A DNA stretch of 64,000 nucleotides from Meghimatium bilineatum (taxonomy: Eukaryota; Mollusca; Gastropoda; Stylommatophora; Philomycidae), in NCBI GenBank assembly GCA_034231615.1, contig CM067311.1:17997173-18061172 (forward strand), given 5' to 3'. The translations under genes and the position numbers were made by a program. This document shows positions 46,421 to 57,139 of this stretch, one piece after another (the stretch's first letter is position 1; every line of letters starts with the position of its first letter). The notes under the pieces were generated by a model that was not told the DNA's origin, did not search any database, and saw nothing but the letters and a program-made list of their open reading frames with translations.

Positions 46421-47575
46421 GGAAACAGAACACCATTAGATAAGCATTGTACCTTCTAGAATTTCCAGTTTGTCTGGTAGTTTGTCTAATGCACCAGCTT
46501 TAACACTATAAAACGGTACATTTTTTTTTCAAGACGTTTTATAAAGTGAGAATTCGTTCCAAATCGAACTTGATATAAACATTGTTCAAGCACATGAAGT
46601 GGCGTCATATTCATAATTGTGGTATATATGTTTGTGTGTATCGCAGTATCGACGGTTGTTAGTTCCTTCGGAGATAGACAATATCTTTCGATGGATTGCG
46701 TATGTGCTCCTGACGTTGTAACCATAATGTGCGATGTATGATTCACAGTTGCTTGTGGTATGTCGTCCAGTGTTATGACTGAATCATATGCTCGAAATTT
46801 ATTTATTACATTACTTTCTGGACGATTTTTTTCTAATAATGGGTATCAAGGTTGCCAGTGTGCAGATGCAGATATCATATAACATTCTCACAAAAGATTT
46901 CACCGAAACACCATTGCTATTGAAATGTACGATCAATGCAGTACTTCTGCTTTGTAAACACATATACACCTGTTTCGACCACGGTATTTAGTACAGATAT
47001 AACAATACTCAATAGCATTTTATTGTAATTTGTTTTTCGAGTAAAGAACACGGTGAAATATTATAGCACACGAAACTCACGAGTCACTGTCCCTAGCTAA
47101 CGCCCGTAACGTATATAACGTTATCGTAATCACGTAATTTACGGAAACCTGTACAACCATTTATCCAGTTTAGAAAAACTCAAATAAAAAAGAATCGATA
47201 ACATTACAAATGCAATATGTGATATTAACTACTGTTACCACTGTCTGACTCTGTGGATGCGAGGTACAGAACGTGTCTCTGGCGAAAAAGGTTGGAATCG
47301 CGGAGATAGCAATTGGGCATCAGACCGTTAAGAAAGCAATGGCAAACTACTCATAATAGAAATGCTGCCAATAATATCACCAGTCAAAAAAAGGAGAGTT
47401 TGTGGTTGTGGCCTAACCATCAATAGCATATGCTACAAAAAATATATTACTATATTACAGTGACTAATACTGTTTTAAACAAAAGTGTTATTAGTACTAT
47501 TACTGTAATTATTACCATTATTAATTTATCTACTGGCAAAACTTCAATTACTAATTATTATTACTTATATTAGCG
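46421..47575. other. No recognisable gene
   Basis: Short frames (46486-46746 -, 46788-46991 +) show no known motif. Confidence 0.5.
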
Positions 47576-47800
47576 GCATTAATATTATCGAAATTGTTTA
47601 TGAAAGTTCCCAAATTAGTTTCCCTAAGCCACATTTATATATTTTTAAAGTTTCAAATTAAAGTTTTAAAATTGCTCATGACACATAGATCCAGTATTCG
47701 TGTTTAAAGTTTCCAAATTGGTTTGCCAAGCCACACAGGTCCGCAATTTTTGTTTAAAGTTTCCAAATTGGTTTGCCAAGCCACATTGATCCACATTCAT
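47576..47800. repeat. Imperfect repeat, about 60 bp, three to four copies
   Basis: Units share gtttaaagtttccaaattg and gtttgccaagccaca. The leftmost copy is diverged. Confidence 0.8.
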
Positions 47801-48297
47801 AAACTAGTGTCGGGTTTAGCACCGCTACTGTAAAGATAATTTGTCTCATAAGCATTTTCTTGTCACCGATTGGTTCCAGATAGCCAGGCAATTCCGAGAG
47901 AGCTGGTCTGTGGTTCATTTTAAAGGAGTTCTAAATTTAGAATTAGAAAGAGATTTGGTTGTGTGACAGGAAGACAGAGTAGAGTCTCCCGTCAACTATA
48001 GAGTCCTGTAGTCTCGTTATGTTCATTTTTAAGTGTCTCCCTTTCAGCTTTTCCTGTGATTTTCATTGACTGCTAGTACAAACTATGCACAAAGTGATCA
48101 ACAACAAGCACGGACACAGTCAAATAGCTCTCACATTTAAGGATGATTTCTGATTAATCGATACGACTCATAAATGTGTAAATGACGAGGGACTCATTAA
48201 ACTGACGACAATTTCGATGAGTCGACAAGTCGATGCTAGCTCTGAACTTTTAATATGTTCTCATAATCCCACAAATTCACAGGAATTCCATCTGTAT
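47801..48297. other. No recognisable gene
   Basis: Unique sequence. Confidence 0.5.
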
Positions 48298-48723
48298 ATG
48301 TCACTTCTTCAGAAACATAGACACTAAAAAAACAATTAGAAGGCAAAATTGATGCCTTTGAGATGTGGGTATATAGAAGAATAGGGAGAACATCATGGAA
48401 AGAGAAGAAAACAAATAAAGAGGTGCTAAAGACACTTAATATGAAGAAAGAATTACTAAGAGAAATAAAGATCAGGCAAATAAAATACTTTGGACACATT
48501 AAAAGACATGACACCTTATTGAAGACCTTACTTGAGGGTAAAGTCAAAGGGAAGCGAGCAAGAGGTAGGCAGAGATACAAGTCGGAGAGTAACATTACAC
48601 GATGGACAGTTTACAGTCTAGCAGAGTGCACCACCAAGACAAGAGACAGGAGATGTTGGAGATACGTTGCAGCCAACCTTCGTTGCGGAGACGGCCTTTG
48701 ATTATGATGATGTCACTTCTTCA
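48298..48723 (+). pseudogene. LINE group LA, 5'-truncated insertion with 14-bp TSD
   Basis: Body 48312-48709, flanked by perfect atgtcacttcttca at 48298-48311 and 48710-48723. The open frame 48363-48701 encodes MWVYRRIGR, then IKIRQIKYFGHIKR, then KGKRARGRQRYK and CWRYVAANLRC, the C-terminal tail seen at 1-663. It differs from that copy at few positions and lacks its second stop. The end is a GAT/ATG tail. A young, dead-on-arrival insertion. Confidence 0.92.
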
Positions 48724-49160
48724 AGCTTCCCATGTTACGCTACTGAATCATTTCTCCCAAGGCCACACCCTCTCTCTCTTCCCTACATTCGACGGTTTCT
48801 AACTATAATTCTTTAATACACTTCACTCCCTCCCTCCCAAGCTTCTATTCTTTGGCGTAAGGTCTCTGTTTAGATCATCTCCGTCCAAGTTCAGATCTGT
48901 ATCCATACGTCTCCATATTCAAGGATTCTACCGAGTTTCCATAACAATCACTGTTTATATTACACTCTACTTCCGTGGAACACAATTATCCATTCAGGAG
49001 CTTAGCAGCTAGAAAACATGACTTGATCCACGCCCTCGGCAAAAACACTTAAGACTTACTTTATGTCCTATTTCCGAAAGGAGACGTGTCGGGTCATTGG
49101 CGCAAAATAAATAACAACACGGTGCACCTCATTTTTCTGGACTACATCCTGCTTGAATAT
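48724..49160. other. No recognisable gene; C/T-rich
   Basis: Pyrimidine-rich unique sequence on plus, without coding features that I can name. Confidence 0.5.
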
Positions 49161-49164
49161 ATAT

Positions 49165-49635
49165 ATATATCTCGACAATTTTGATTATCTGGGTGCAAAT
49201 ATAAACAGCTTATGTGATTGTGCAATGGAAATTAGGAAACGTTTAGCGATTGCTACAACGAAATTAGAAGAAATGAAAAATATATGGAAAAACGGTTATA
49301 AAGAGACAAATGTTATACTTTTTAGATATACAGCTGCGAGACTTGGACAATAAATATAACAACAGCAAAAACGATATCGGCATTCCAACTGAAGGACAAC
49401 TTATAGGACAATATTAAGAATTTCGTGAACATAAAAGATAAGGAACAGTGATGTTTTGAATATGCTTAATATGGAGGAAGGATGGCTGGTGAATACAACT
49501 TTACATAGAAAACTGAAATACTTCGGACATATAAAGGGATACAATGGCATGGAAAGACACATATTGGAGGATAGATGTAGAAGAAGAGGTAGACCAAAAC
49601 GGTGATGGACAGATATATATATATATATATTACTA
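49165..49635 (+). pseudogene. LINE group LC, third 3' copy
   Basis: Encodes LDNFDYLGANINS and MEIRKRLAIATTKL, followed after frameshifts by ILRIS-like, LKYFGHIKGYN and RRRGRPKR, then a stop and a (TA)n tail at about 49615-49632. It matches the LC pattern KLEYLGANI. The reverse transcriptase core is absent. Confidence 0.8.
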
Positions 49636-49643
49636 TCTTTGGA

Positions 49644-49780
49644 CAGGGGTTCTCAACCTTTTCAAATGCTAAGCACCGTCCGCATGTTCTCGATAATACG
49701 CATGATTACTTTTTAACTCGCAGAGTGCGAGCACATGCTCTTATGAGAACATGAATGCAGCAACAGGTTGAGAATGCCTG
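49644..49780. mobile_element. 137-bp hAT-type MITE
   Basis: Starts caggggttctcaacc and ends ggttgagaatgcctg, inverted repeats of the hAT type. The flanking 8-mers tctttgga and ttcttgag are only partly alike, so the duplication has decayed or an internal deletion moved one end. Confidence 0.65.
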
Positions 49781-51159
49781 TTCTTGAGAGGGCCAGTGGG
49801 AATTTGAGAACGAATACTAATATATATGTATATATGCTTTCAATGTTCTCGCTAAGCTGTGCTACCGTGCAAGAACGCATTCATTTTTATCACCGCACAA
49901 ACTTTGGACTCGGCGCACAAGATATGTGCATATACATGTATGAAGTTGTGCCTATAATAATAATAAAATTGGTATAAATAGAACATCGTGAAGAGGATGA
50001 GTATTTTTTAGGTTGATGTTTTGTCCAGAAAAAGTTTCCAAATTTATAAACCCATGGAGATAGATATTCGCTCAAATGCATTTTAGCTTAGAGGGAACAG
50101 TGTTAGCCAACAATTTTCCAGGTCTTATCCCTTTTCCCTTCCATATTGTGTCACTATCGAGCGTTTGTACATTCTTGTACATCATTAAGTAGATCAATAC
50201 TTGTCTCTTCTATATTTCTATTACAAATTTGCTCCAAATTTCACAGTCATGAAGGATAGTATCCAGGAATAGTTTGATGAAGCTTGATAGAATTACGCTA
50301 CATAAAAATCATACATGTATGTAGCTACATTTTTACATTTTTTTTATATTCTTTGTCCGCTGTCTCTCACCTCTGATTTTGTTACTACTCTTCCAGTTCA
50401 ATTTATACACTACATTTACTTTGCTAAGTGAAACATATAGTTCTTACCTGTCGATTTCTGTTGTGTATATTTAATTTTTTCTACGTTTTGACCAGATAAA
50501 GGCCTTTCTGTCGAAACGTCGATTTGTGTGTGTTATTATATGTCTTTAGTGATTAGAAAAACATTATTACTCTGCTCCTGGGTCTACCTGTAGCAATACA
50601 ACAATGGAGGTAAGAAGAAATATGACAAGGTGGATTGTAGAAAAATGACATGACTTTCTTATAAAAGCAGTGTTAAAAATCATGACACGCGAACAATCAT
50701 ATTAATAACAAATACAATATTTTTGTCTTACTCTGAACTTCTATAATGATATTTTCTTATGGAATACTTGCACAGCAGCGCACTGCACATATTTGAATAA
50801 ACCTAATATAGTCAACCGTACTATGCCCACGGCAAAAAAGACGGAACGATAACTAGATTTTACAATTTCTAATACATGGTCGCACCATGTGGTGCCTCGA
50901 TTAAATCTATTCGTAATTTATTTGTCCATTTCCTGTGTTAGTTAGCGAGAATATTTTCCTTACAATTATTGTCTTCATTTTACAGAGGATTGACTGAGGT
51001 TATTTTAAGTTTTCCTCATATATACTTCGCTTCTCATTAGAACAGGAAGCTGTTTGCAGAAAGTATCACACACAGCACGTAAATATGCAGTTGGAAAAAA
51101 ACTGTACTTAGAAGCAATGCGCCAAAACTCGATATCGATTCCTCATCCTCGCTAAGTAG
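49781..51159. other. No gene; one GAAAC motif copy
   Basis: 50487-50525 (+) reads gataaaggcctttctgtcg followed by aaacgtcgattt, the clearest copy of the recurrent motif. The remainder is unique AT-rich sequence. Confidence 0.5.
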
Positions 51160-51276
51160 TTATGTTATGTTATGTTATGTTATGTTATGTTATGTTATGT
51201 TATGTTATGTTATGTTATGTTATGTTATGTTATGTTATGTTATGTTATGTTATGTTATGTTATGTTATGTTATGTT
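51160..51276. repeat. (TATGT)n pentanucleotide, about 24 units
   Basis: Perfect pentanucleotide that abuts the 3' end of a minus-strand LINE, where it would read (ACATA)n. Confidence 0.98.
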
Positions 51277-51580
51277 ATGTTCCTCCAGGGCCATATGTGG
51301 CGCATAGGGCAGAAACCATAGCTTTCAATTTCTGTCATTGTGTTGCCAGGTCTTTCAATTCTTGCGTGTTGTTTAGGTTCATTGACATGCTGTCTCTTTT
51401 AATGGTTCTTCCTAGAGTTTCTCCTGGTCTCCCTCTTCTTCTTACTCCAGGTGGCACCCAATATAGTGACTGATGGGAAATTCTAATGCTGTTCATTCTG
51501 AGAACATGGCCGATGTACGTCCAACGCCTTTGTCTAATGAAGGAAGATATATAGTTTTGTTTGTTGCTAATTAGAGACAA
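51276..51580 (-). pseudogene. LINE group LD 3' end with pentanucleotide tail
   Basis: Minus-strand frame: RRWTYIGHVLRMNS, then YWVPPGVRRRGRPGETLGRT, then TQELKDLATQ, a stop in place of Trp (TGA), then KAMVSALCATYGPGGT and the terminal stop immediately before the repeat. This is the canonical C-terminus of an RTE-like LINE. Only one internal stop is seen. Confidence 0.85.
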
Positions 51581-51599
51581 CAGTTATAGATGTGTATAT

Positions 51600-51834
51600 T
51601 AGATTTCATCACATCTCTTCTCTAGCAATATCTATCATGACTCTGAGCTATGTTTTTCGGTGATATACATTCTTTTTATTTGAATTTTTGCTGTGCTATA
51701 ATGTTTCCTGACAAAGGCCCATTGCTGGTCAAAGGCCAAACGTCTTTGTTTTGTTTTTTCTCATTTACATTTAGTATTTGTACGTGTTTATTAAATTTCA
51801 TCCATCCCACATAGTCAAAGTCACACAGTAGACA
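51600..51834. other. No gene; GAAAC-motif-like copy
   Basis: 51705-51750 (+) has cctgacaaaggcccattgc and ggtcaaaggccaaacgtc, a diverged copy of the recurrent motif. Confidence 0.45.
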
Positions 51835-51837
51835 TAC

Positions 51838-51968
51838 TGAAGTCGACAGCGTGAGATCGGAATGCCCAGATATCGCAGCTAAAGTGTAAACAATGGCACA
51901 CGGTATTTCATTCTCGTGACTAAACCCAGCTTATATGCAGGAGTTTGAGTACAGAAGCGAAAGAAGAA
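51838..51968 (+). mobile_element. SINE A fragment (3' half, plus strand)
   Basis: Contains catactgaagtcgacagc, cagatatcgcagct, aacaatggcacacggta and gcaggagtttgagtacag, followed by gaaagaagaac. Confidence 0.72.
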
Positions 51969-51989
51969 CATTTATTGTTCTGTAACAAT

Positions 51990-52205
51990 GTTTGACTGTG
52001 AAGACAGAGAGGACTTGTTTGGCTGTCAGGACAGCTAGGACCCGTTTGGCTGTGATGAGCTGTTTTGTGTGGGATAGAGAGGGACTGTTTATTTGTGGGG
52101 ACACAGCGGGCATGTTTGGCTGTGGGAACAAAGAGGGCCTGTCTTGTTGTGGGGATAGAGTAGGCATGTCTTGTTGTGCGGACAGAGGGGGTCTGTTTGA
52201 TGGGG
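51990..52205. repeat. Irregular minisatellite, unit about 25-27 bp
   Basis: Eight or so units with tgtttggctgtg and gacagaga variants. Open frames on both strands are read-through. Confidence 0.75.
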
Positions 52206-52352
52206 AAACAGAGCTGTTCAGGGATACTGTTGTTTTTTTGTTGTTGTTTTTTGTAATGAATTCTCATTTCATCTCCGTTTTCACCTGTCGGAAAGAATTC
52301 ACAATGTATTAGAACACGTGCCTAAATAAAGGAAAGGGGGAGTTGTGGAGTT

Positions 52353-52805
52353 CTCCCCTTAAATCGGGTACGTTCGAGAACAGTGGCTGGATGCAGTGAA
52401 TAATTCCTGTGTGCGAACAGTGACTTTTATTTTTGTGCCGGGACACGCGGGAGTCCGGGGTAATGAAAGATTGGTCGCCCACGCTGCTACTACGGCTTTT
52501 GGTGGAGCGATGGATCAAGCAGACATTTTGAATGTCCTACGTGAAAACGCACGAACAAATGACTTTACAAGTGACGATGACTCTTGTTCCATGATTAGAA
52601 TAAAGGATCTTGGTTTGAAATGTGGTGTCGCTAGAAAGGAGAGTTTTCGTGGGCGAAAAAGAATGATGGTCATTCAACAACGTACTGGGGCTGTCAGTCA
52701 ACGTGTAATGGCGGATACACTCATGGAAAGATCTGAGCACCTATGGACTTGTCCGGAGTGCAATGACGATGATCCAACGACTAACTAACTAACTCCCCTT
52801 AAATC
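52353..52805 (+). pseudogene. LINE group LF relative: RNase H end, 13-bp TSD
   Basis: Insertion body 52366-52792, flanked by perfect ctccccttaaatc at 52353-52365 and 52793-52805. The frame is open from the junction (EQWLDAVN) through FIFVPGHAGVRGNER to the stop at 52786-52788. The RNase H His motif is present, but the last catalytic Asp (relatives have N-E-R-A-D) reads L-V. The C-terminus HLWTCPECNDDD is a CxxC-type end common in mollusc LINE proteins. It finishes with an (AACT)n tail. Severely 5' truncated. Confidence 0.9.
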
Positions 52806-54226
52806 CCCCTCCCTTTCGCATGTCAGGTAAGGACATTTAATGCATTTCAGTTCTAGAAATCTAGCCAAAGGACTGTCACATAGAGTATAATCATAGCGAC
52901 CAATGAAAATCATGTGAATAGTCAAACGAGTCGTTAAAAAGGCTGGATTTCCTATTAGCATGCAGGTCTCATAGTAAACCTAACCGACAATATCGTACGT
53001 ATATCTACAGCACAATTCTCTGGGGGAAACGTTGATCATAGAACAATGACTATCCGAAAACAACAGACAATATTGCATGTTTCCCAATAGATAGCTGCAG
53101 GGATTATGTTCGTGGCTTGTGTGATAAAAGCTGTATACCCCAGTTGTCGCCACGACGTGTACAGGATGAGCTGTTTAAAAAATATATATACATTTACCCT
53201 CGACAGAGCAAAACCTAGTCATTACCGGGAGTCGCATCCGGAGTGAGACAAACTCTCTGGTAGCAAATATCTCTCGTCCATGCGCCACACTACAAAACAA
53301 TATATTTAATTAGAACTTTTATGTATTTTCTAGTGGTGGATTGATAGAATAGATGAAGTAACCAGCTCGTCCACAAATAAATAATTCATCATATTGTGTT
53401 ATAGAAATTAACAAGCTGTAAAATAAAAAAAACGATCACTGAAAGGAAGACATTTGTGTAGACACAGTCTATCAACAGTAAACATAAATTTTTTTTTAAA
53501 ACAAAGACCATAATAATGAAAGAGAATTAAAGGACTATTGAAATCTCTTGCAGCTAAACGTTCGCTACATATAAGTATGTCTCCAAGCACAGGCAAATTA
53601 TAATCAATTTCTCAAGTGCTCAAAAATTACTTCCTTAAGACGGTCATTTAGCTTCATCATTATCGTATAACAAAGATGTTGTCTGTTGTTGCACAAATCG
53701 AGAGAAAACTGGAATCAAGAGAAAACTGGAATCAAAGTCCGCCTATACTTGATATTTTTTTCATTTAAATTTTGTGTAAATAATAGAGACTGGTGATGTG
53801 AAGAAATGAAAGAGAGAGAGAATGAGAGGAGGAGGAGGAGGAAATTATTGACGCAAATGCTCCACAGGAGCTCATCGATTATTTGAGTTTTATATTGGGA
53901 CGTCTGCAGTCACAAAATGTGCTTCTCATCAATACCTTGATGTGAAATCAAGGGATGAAATTCTGCACTGAGGAAGAGGCTTTCAAATGGCATTACCTAA
54001 TCGATCAAAGTACATTCGACAATATGATAGACATTTAAGATATCGTCCAGAACAGTAAATGTCCCATCAACATGCAAGTTATTATGGTGACCAATCATCG
54101 ACTGTAGATACAGCTATTATAGTTAACTGTCCGATCACCATCACTGCACAAAGGACATATCTTATTAAAGTTAGTTATTTGTCCTGACAACAGAATTTTA
54201 CTGAGGACATGTCCATACAGTTATTG

Positions 54227-54227
<1 letters not shown>
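52806..54227. other. No recognisable gene
   Basis: Mostly unique AT-rich sequence, with a small direct duplication of gagaaaactggaatcaa near 53700-53735 and an AGG-rich patch at 53815-53842. Confidence 0.5.
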
Positions 54228-54290
<63 letters not shown>

Positions 54291-54480
54291 GTTAGAGTAT
54301 TGGGGGTGTGACACTAGAGACATCAACACATAAAACCTTCCAAACACCTCAATCCTTATCCAATCGGCGGAGTTTATAAAAATCATACCCGGACAATTCC
54401 TTGATATCAGTCCAGGAATTTCTTTGCCCCCCCCCCCCTCTTCTCTTTCCTCCCAGGATTTTTCCTTGAACAATAGTTTT
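54228..54480 (-). repeat. (AAT)n tract and dispersed repeat R1, copy 2
   Basis: 54228-54290 is (AAT)n. 54291-54480 matches 7337-7530 at low identity (tcaatccttatccaatcgg, agtccaggaatttct). The simple repeat is at the tail side, suggesting a minus-strand retroposon. A C-run at about 54427-54438 interrupts it. Confidence 0.55.
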
Positions 54481-54483
54481 AGA

Positions 54484-54660
54484 AAGCGAGGAGTGATATG
54501 AGAATATCTAAGTTCAACAAGAAGTGATATGAGAATATCTAAGTACACGAGGAGTGATATGAAAAGATCAAAGTTCAACAGAAGTGATATGAAAAGATCA
54601 AAGTTCAACAGAAGTGATATGAAAAGATTTCAGTTTAACAGGAAGTGATATGAGAAGATT
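54484..54660. repeat. About 30-36-bp tandem repeat
   Basis: Five units with aagtgatatgaaaagatca and aagttcaaca variants. Confidence 0.88.
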
Positions 54661-55129
54661 TAAGAAGAAGATTGATAACACGATATGAAAAATATTCCAG
54701 ACCTTTGAAATAGAGTAGATGAAGAATCGACTGGGAAATGAATGAGTTATATGTGAAAGAGACGGGAGTATCGAAGAGGAAATTAGTGAGCTAAATATGG
54801 AGGAAACGGGAGGGAAAAAACTGGGAACTGAGTGAGTTAAAAATGGAGGAGACCTAAAAACGGACAGGGAAATTATTAAGTTAAATATGGAGGAGACGAG
54901 AGAACTGAATGAGGAATTAATCTTCCATGCAGGACGTGAAGATTTCACTCCTTGCAAATCTATAAATGTTCAGTCGAAGGTTACACATAGTGATAGTTAT
55001 CGCTGTTTTCGGGTTTAAAATACTCATTTCTTGTCCGAGTAGGCTATCTATCTCACTCGGCCCGCTTTTAATACATAATTCTCGAAATTGCAGAATCTGT
55101 TGTTGATAAATTTCAAAGAAGTTCTAACA
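54661..55129. other. GA-rich sequence; no gene
   Basis: aaatatggagga words recur at 54795, 54841 and 54883 without a fixed period. The Ser/Phe/Ile-rich minus-strand frame here is an effect of base composition. Confidence 0.5.
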
Positions 55130-55220
55130 AATAAAGATAGCCCACAGTAACTCAAGGGTGTATTATCAAGGACGATAATACAAGGATGCATTTTATCACC
55201 CAGCTTATTTAATATATACA
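55130..55220 (+). pseudogene. LINE reverse transcriptase motif B remnant
   Basis: The frame TIIQGCILSPSLFNIY matches the RT motif B signature (QGC-x-LSP-x-LFN). It lies in a very short, isolated piece; surrounding sequence no longer aligns with LINE proteins. Confidence 0.6.
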
Positions 55221-55384
55221 AATATAAATAACCCAAATATCGGAGTATATCCGACAAAATGGAAGTGCCGCAGTAACCAGACACATAGAGGTAAATACAA
55301 ATAAGGTAGGAAGGTTACTGTAGAAAACTGTCAATATAAAATAATAAAATATAGAAAATAACAATAAAAAAAAATAACAAATAC

Positions 55385-55430
55385 AATTGTCAACGTGTCG
55401 GTCCAACTGGGACCTTTATCAAGACAACAA
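55385..55430 (-). other. Recurrent GAAAC-type motif, diverged copy
   Basis: Minus strand reads cttgataaaggtcccagttg and gaccgacacgttgac, the motif with GAAAC changed to GACAC. Confidence 0.5.
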
Positions 55431-55764
55431 AAACAATTAAGAACACAAAACTATAACGAATATAAACCAATTGGCTGGGAGACGGATTTCTCTCACCAGG
55501 AAATCATCACCCAGTGACAGCGCAACACACTTTTAATAAGTGCATATTGATGCGTTCAATATGTTTAATGAATTAATATTTTGTTTAATATATTCTTCGT
55601 AATATATATAGAAAGAATAGCTTTAGACATATAGAAGGAATGTGATCAGGAAACAGATAGCTATTGACTACGTATAATGATGAATATCTTAATATTTGTA
55701 ATGTCTGCATAATATTAAAATTGTATTACAATAATTCAGATGTTGTTTCCTCAATGAATACCTA
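55431..55764. other. No recognisable gene
   Basis: AT-rich unique sequence. Confidence 0.5.
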
Positions 55765-56955
55765 TCTATCTATCTAGATATTGTCATTTACACTTGTGCC
55801 GTTAAGTGTTGTGGGTCGGGGGATTAAGAGTTTATTTTGTCTTTGCCCATTTGAGTTGCATTGGCAACGGTAAGTCCGTGTCTATTTAATGTTTCTTTGA
55901 TTGTCTCTGCGCATCTAGTTCTTGGTCTTCCTTGTACCTTGTAGTCCGGCCTTCTGCTGATACATGCACGAAGTGTTAGTTGCGCAGGTTCCATTCTCAT
56001 GACGTGACCAAACCACTTGTTTTGTTGCCTCTCGGTGTAGTCTTGACTAGAGAGTCTTTACTTCGTTCTTGATATCTACATTTCTCCTCCGGTCTCTTCT
56101 CATGACATTTATATCTTTTCTCAAACATCTCATTTCGCAAACTGTGATCTTTTTCGCTAGTGTCTTTGTCAATCGCTATGTTTGACATTAGTAACACAGA
56201 ACTGGTATTAAAATACTGTTTATCAATTGTCGTTTTGTAGCTATGCAGATTTATTGCTGGTAAGTCACGGCATTGGTTTTTTATTACCAGTTTCAATCTC
56301 TCTGTCGAGTTTGTGATCCTTCGTAAATATGCTTCCTATGTATTTAAACTCTAGGACTTCCTTTAGTTTTGTACCATTGACAGATATATTTAACTGTGCT
56401 GGTGTTCTGCTTATCTTCATAGTATCTGTTTCGGATGTGTTAGTTTCATGTTGTGTTATTCCCAGTTTGTATGGAGCAAGTGTGTGTGCCGCTGTAATTC
56501 GTTTTCAGATTCGCATATTTCACAATTGATCATCGGCAAATAGCGGTTCATCGAGTGAGCTGTGATCTTCATTTGATACTTCTGCAGGGATGTATTTGTT
56601 GTTGTTTTTGTGGGTCTGCTTTTTTAATTTTTCTGTTCATGTATGTTACGAACAGAAGTGGTGATAGTATGCATCCTTGGCTATCGCCTGTTTTTCTTTC
56701 AAATGGGTCTGTTGTGCCCTAAGTAGTTCTGATTACGCTCTGGCAGTTTTTGTATAAATGTCTTATGTTGTCTAGTAATTGTCCACGTACTCCATAGTCC
56801 TCCAATATTAGCCAAAGTGTCTCTGTCAAATGCATTTTCTTGGTCGATGAAGGCGATGTTTAGATGTAGGTCACATTCAAGTGTCCCTTCGCTCAGCTGT
56901 GGTAGCGCAAAATTAGCATCTGTGCATCCTATACCTTACGAAGTAAATGTCTACA
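55765..56955 (-). pseudogene. LINE reverse transcriptase (LB relative), minus strand, (GATA)n tail
   Basis: From 56955 downward: GCTDANFALPQLSEG, LNIAFIDQENAFDR (RT motif A, about 56819-56860), DIRHLYKNCQSVIRTT, DSQGCILSPLLF (motif B, about 56660-56700) and EPLFADDQ (motif C with both catalytic Asp, 56529-56540). Then come a frameshifted thumb, ILIPVLC, KQVVW and a degenerate tail, ending near 55790 with a (TAGA)n tail at 55765-55780. Stops and frameshifts occur throughout. The 5' side ends at a poly-G run, beyond which lie a foldback arm and then an endonuclease fragment in the same orientation, possibly from the same original copy. Confidence 0.85.
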
Positions 56956-56959
56956 TTTT

Positions 56960-57130
56960 TTTAGGGGGGGGGGGGTATGTAGTTCGTCAAGTACGGAAAA
57001 CATGTTTACTTGAGTAGCACGGTCATTCGGTACGCTAGAACGGACCTGGTTACATTCCCGACAGCTTTAAGAATTATTTTCATTTATCCTCCTGCTTCCT
57101 ACCTGAATTTATATGTATAAGCTATTATTT
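56960..57130 (+). mobile_element. Foldback family arm FB4
   Basis: After a poly-G run (56964-56977), cgtcaagtacggaaaac, cggacctggttacattcc and ttatatgtataagc match the outer arm and terminus of FB1 and FB2. No inverted partner is nearby. Confidence 0.65.
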
Positions 57131-57139
57131 ACAGACCAT

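Noticed and set aside
54198-54957. Two minus-strand frames of 136 and 119 codons rich in Ser, Phe, Ile, Leu
   Set aside because: Cover an AAT tract, a 30-36-bp repeat and GA-rich sequence; no recognisable domain.
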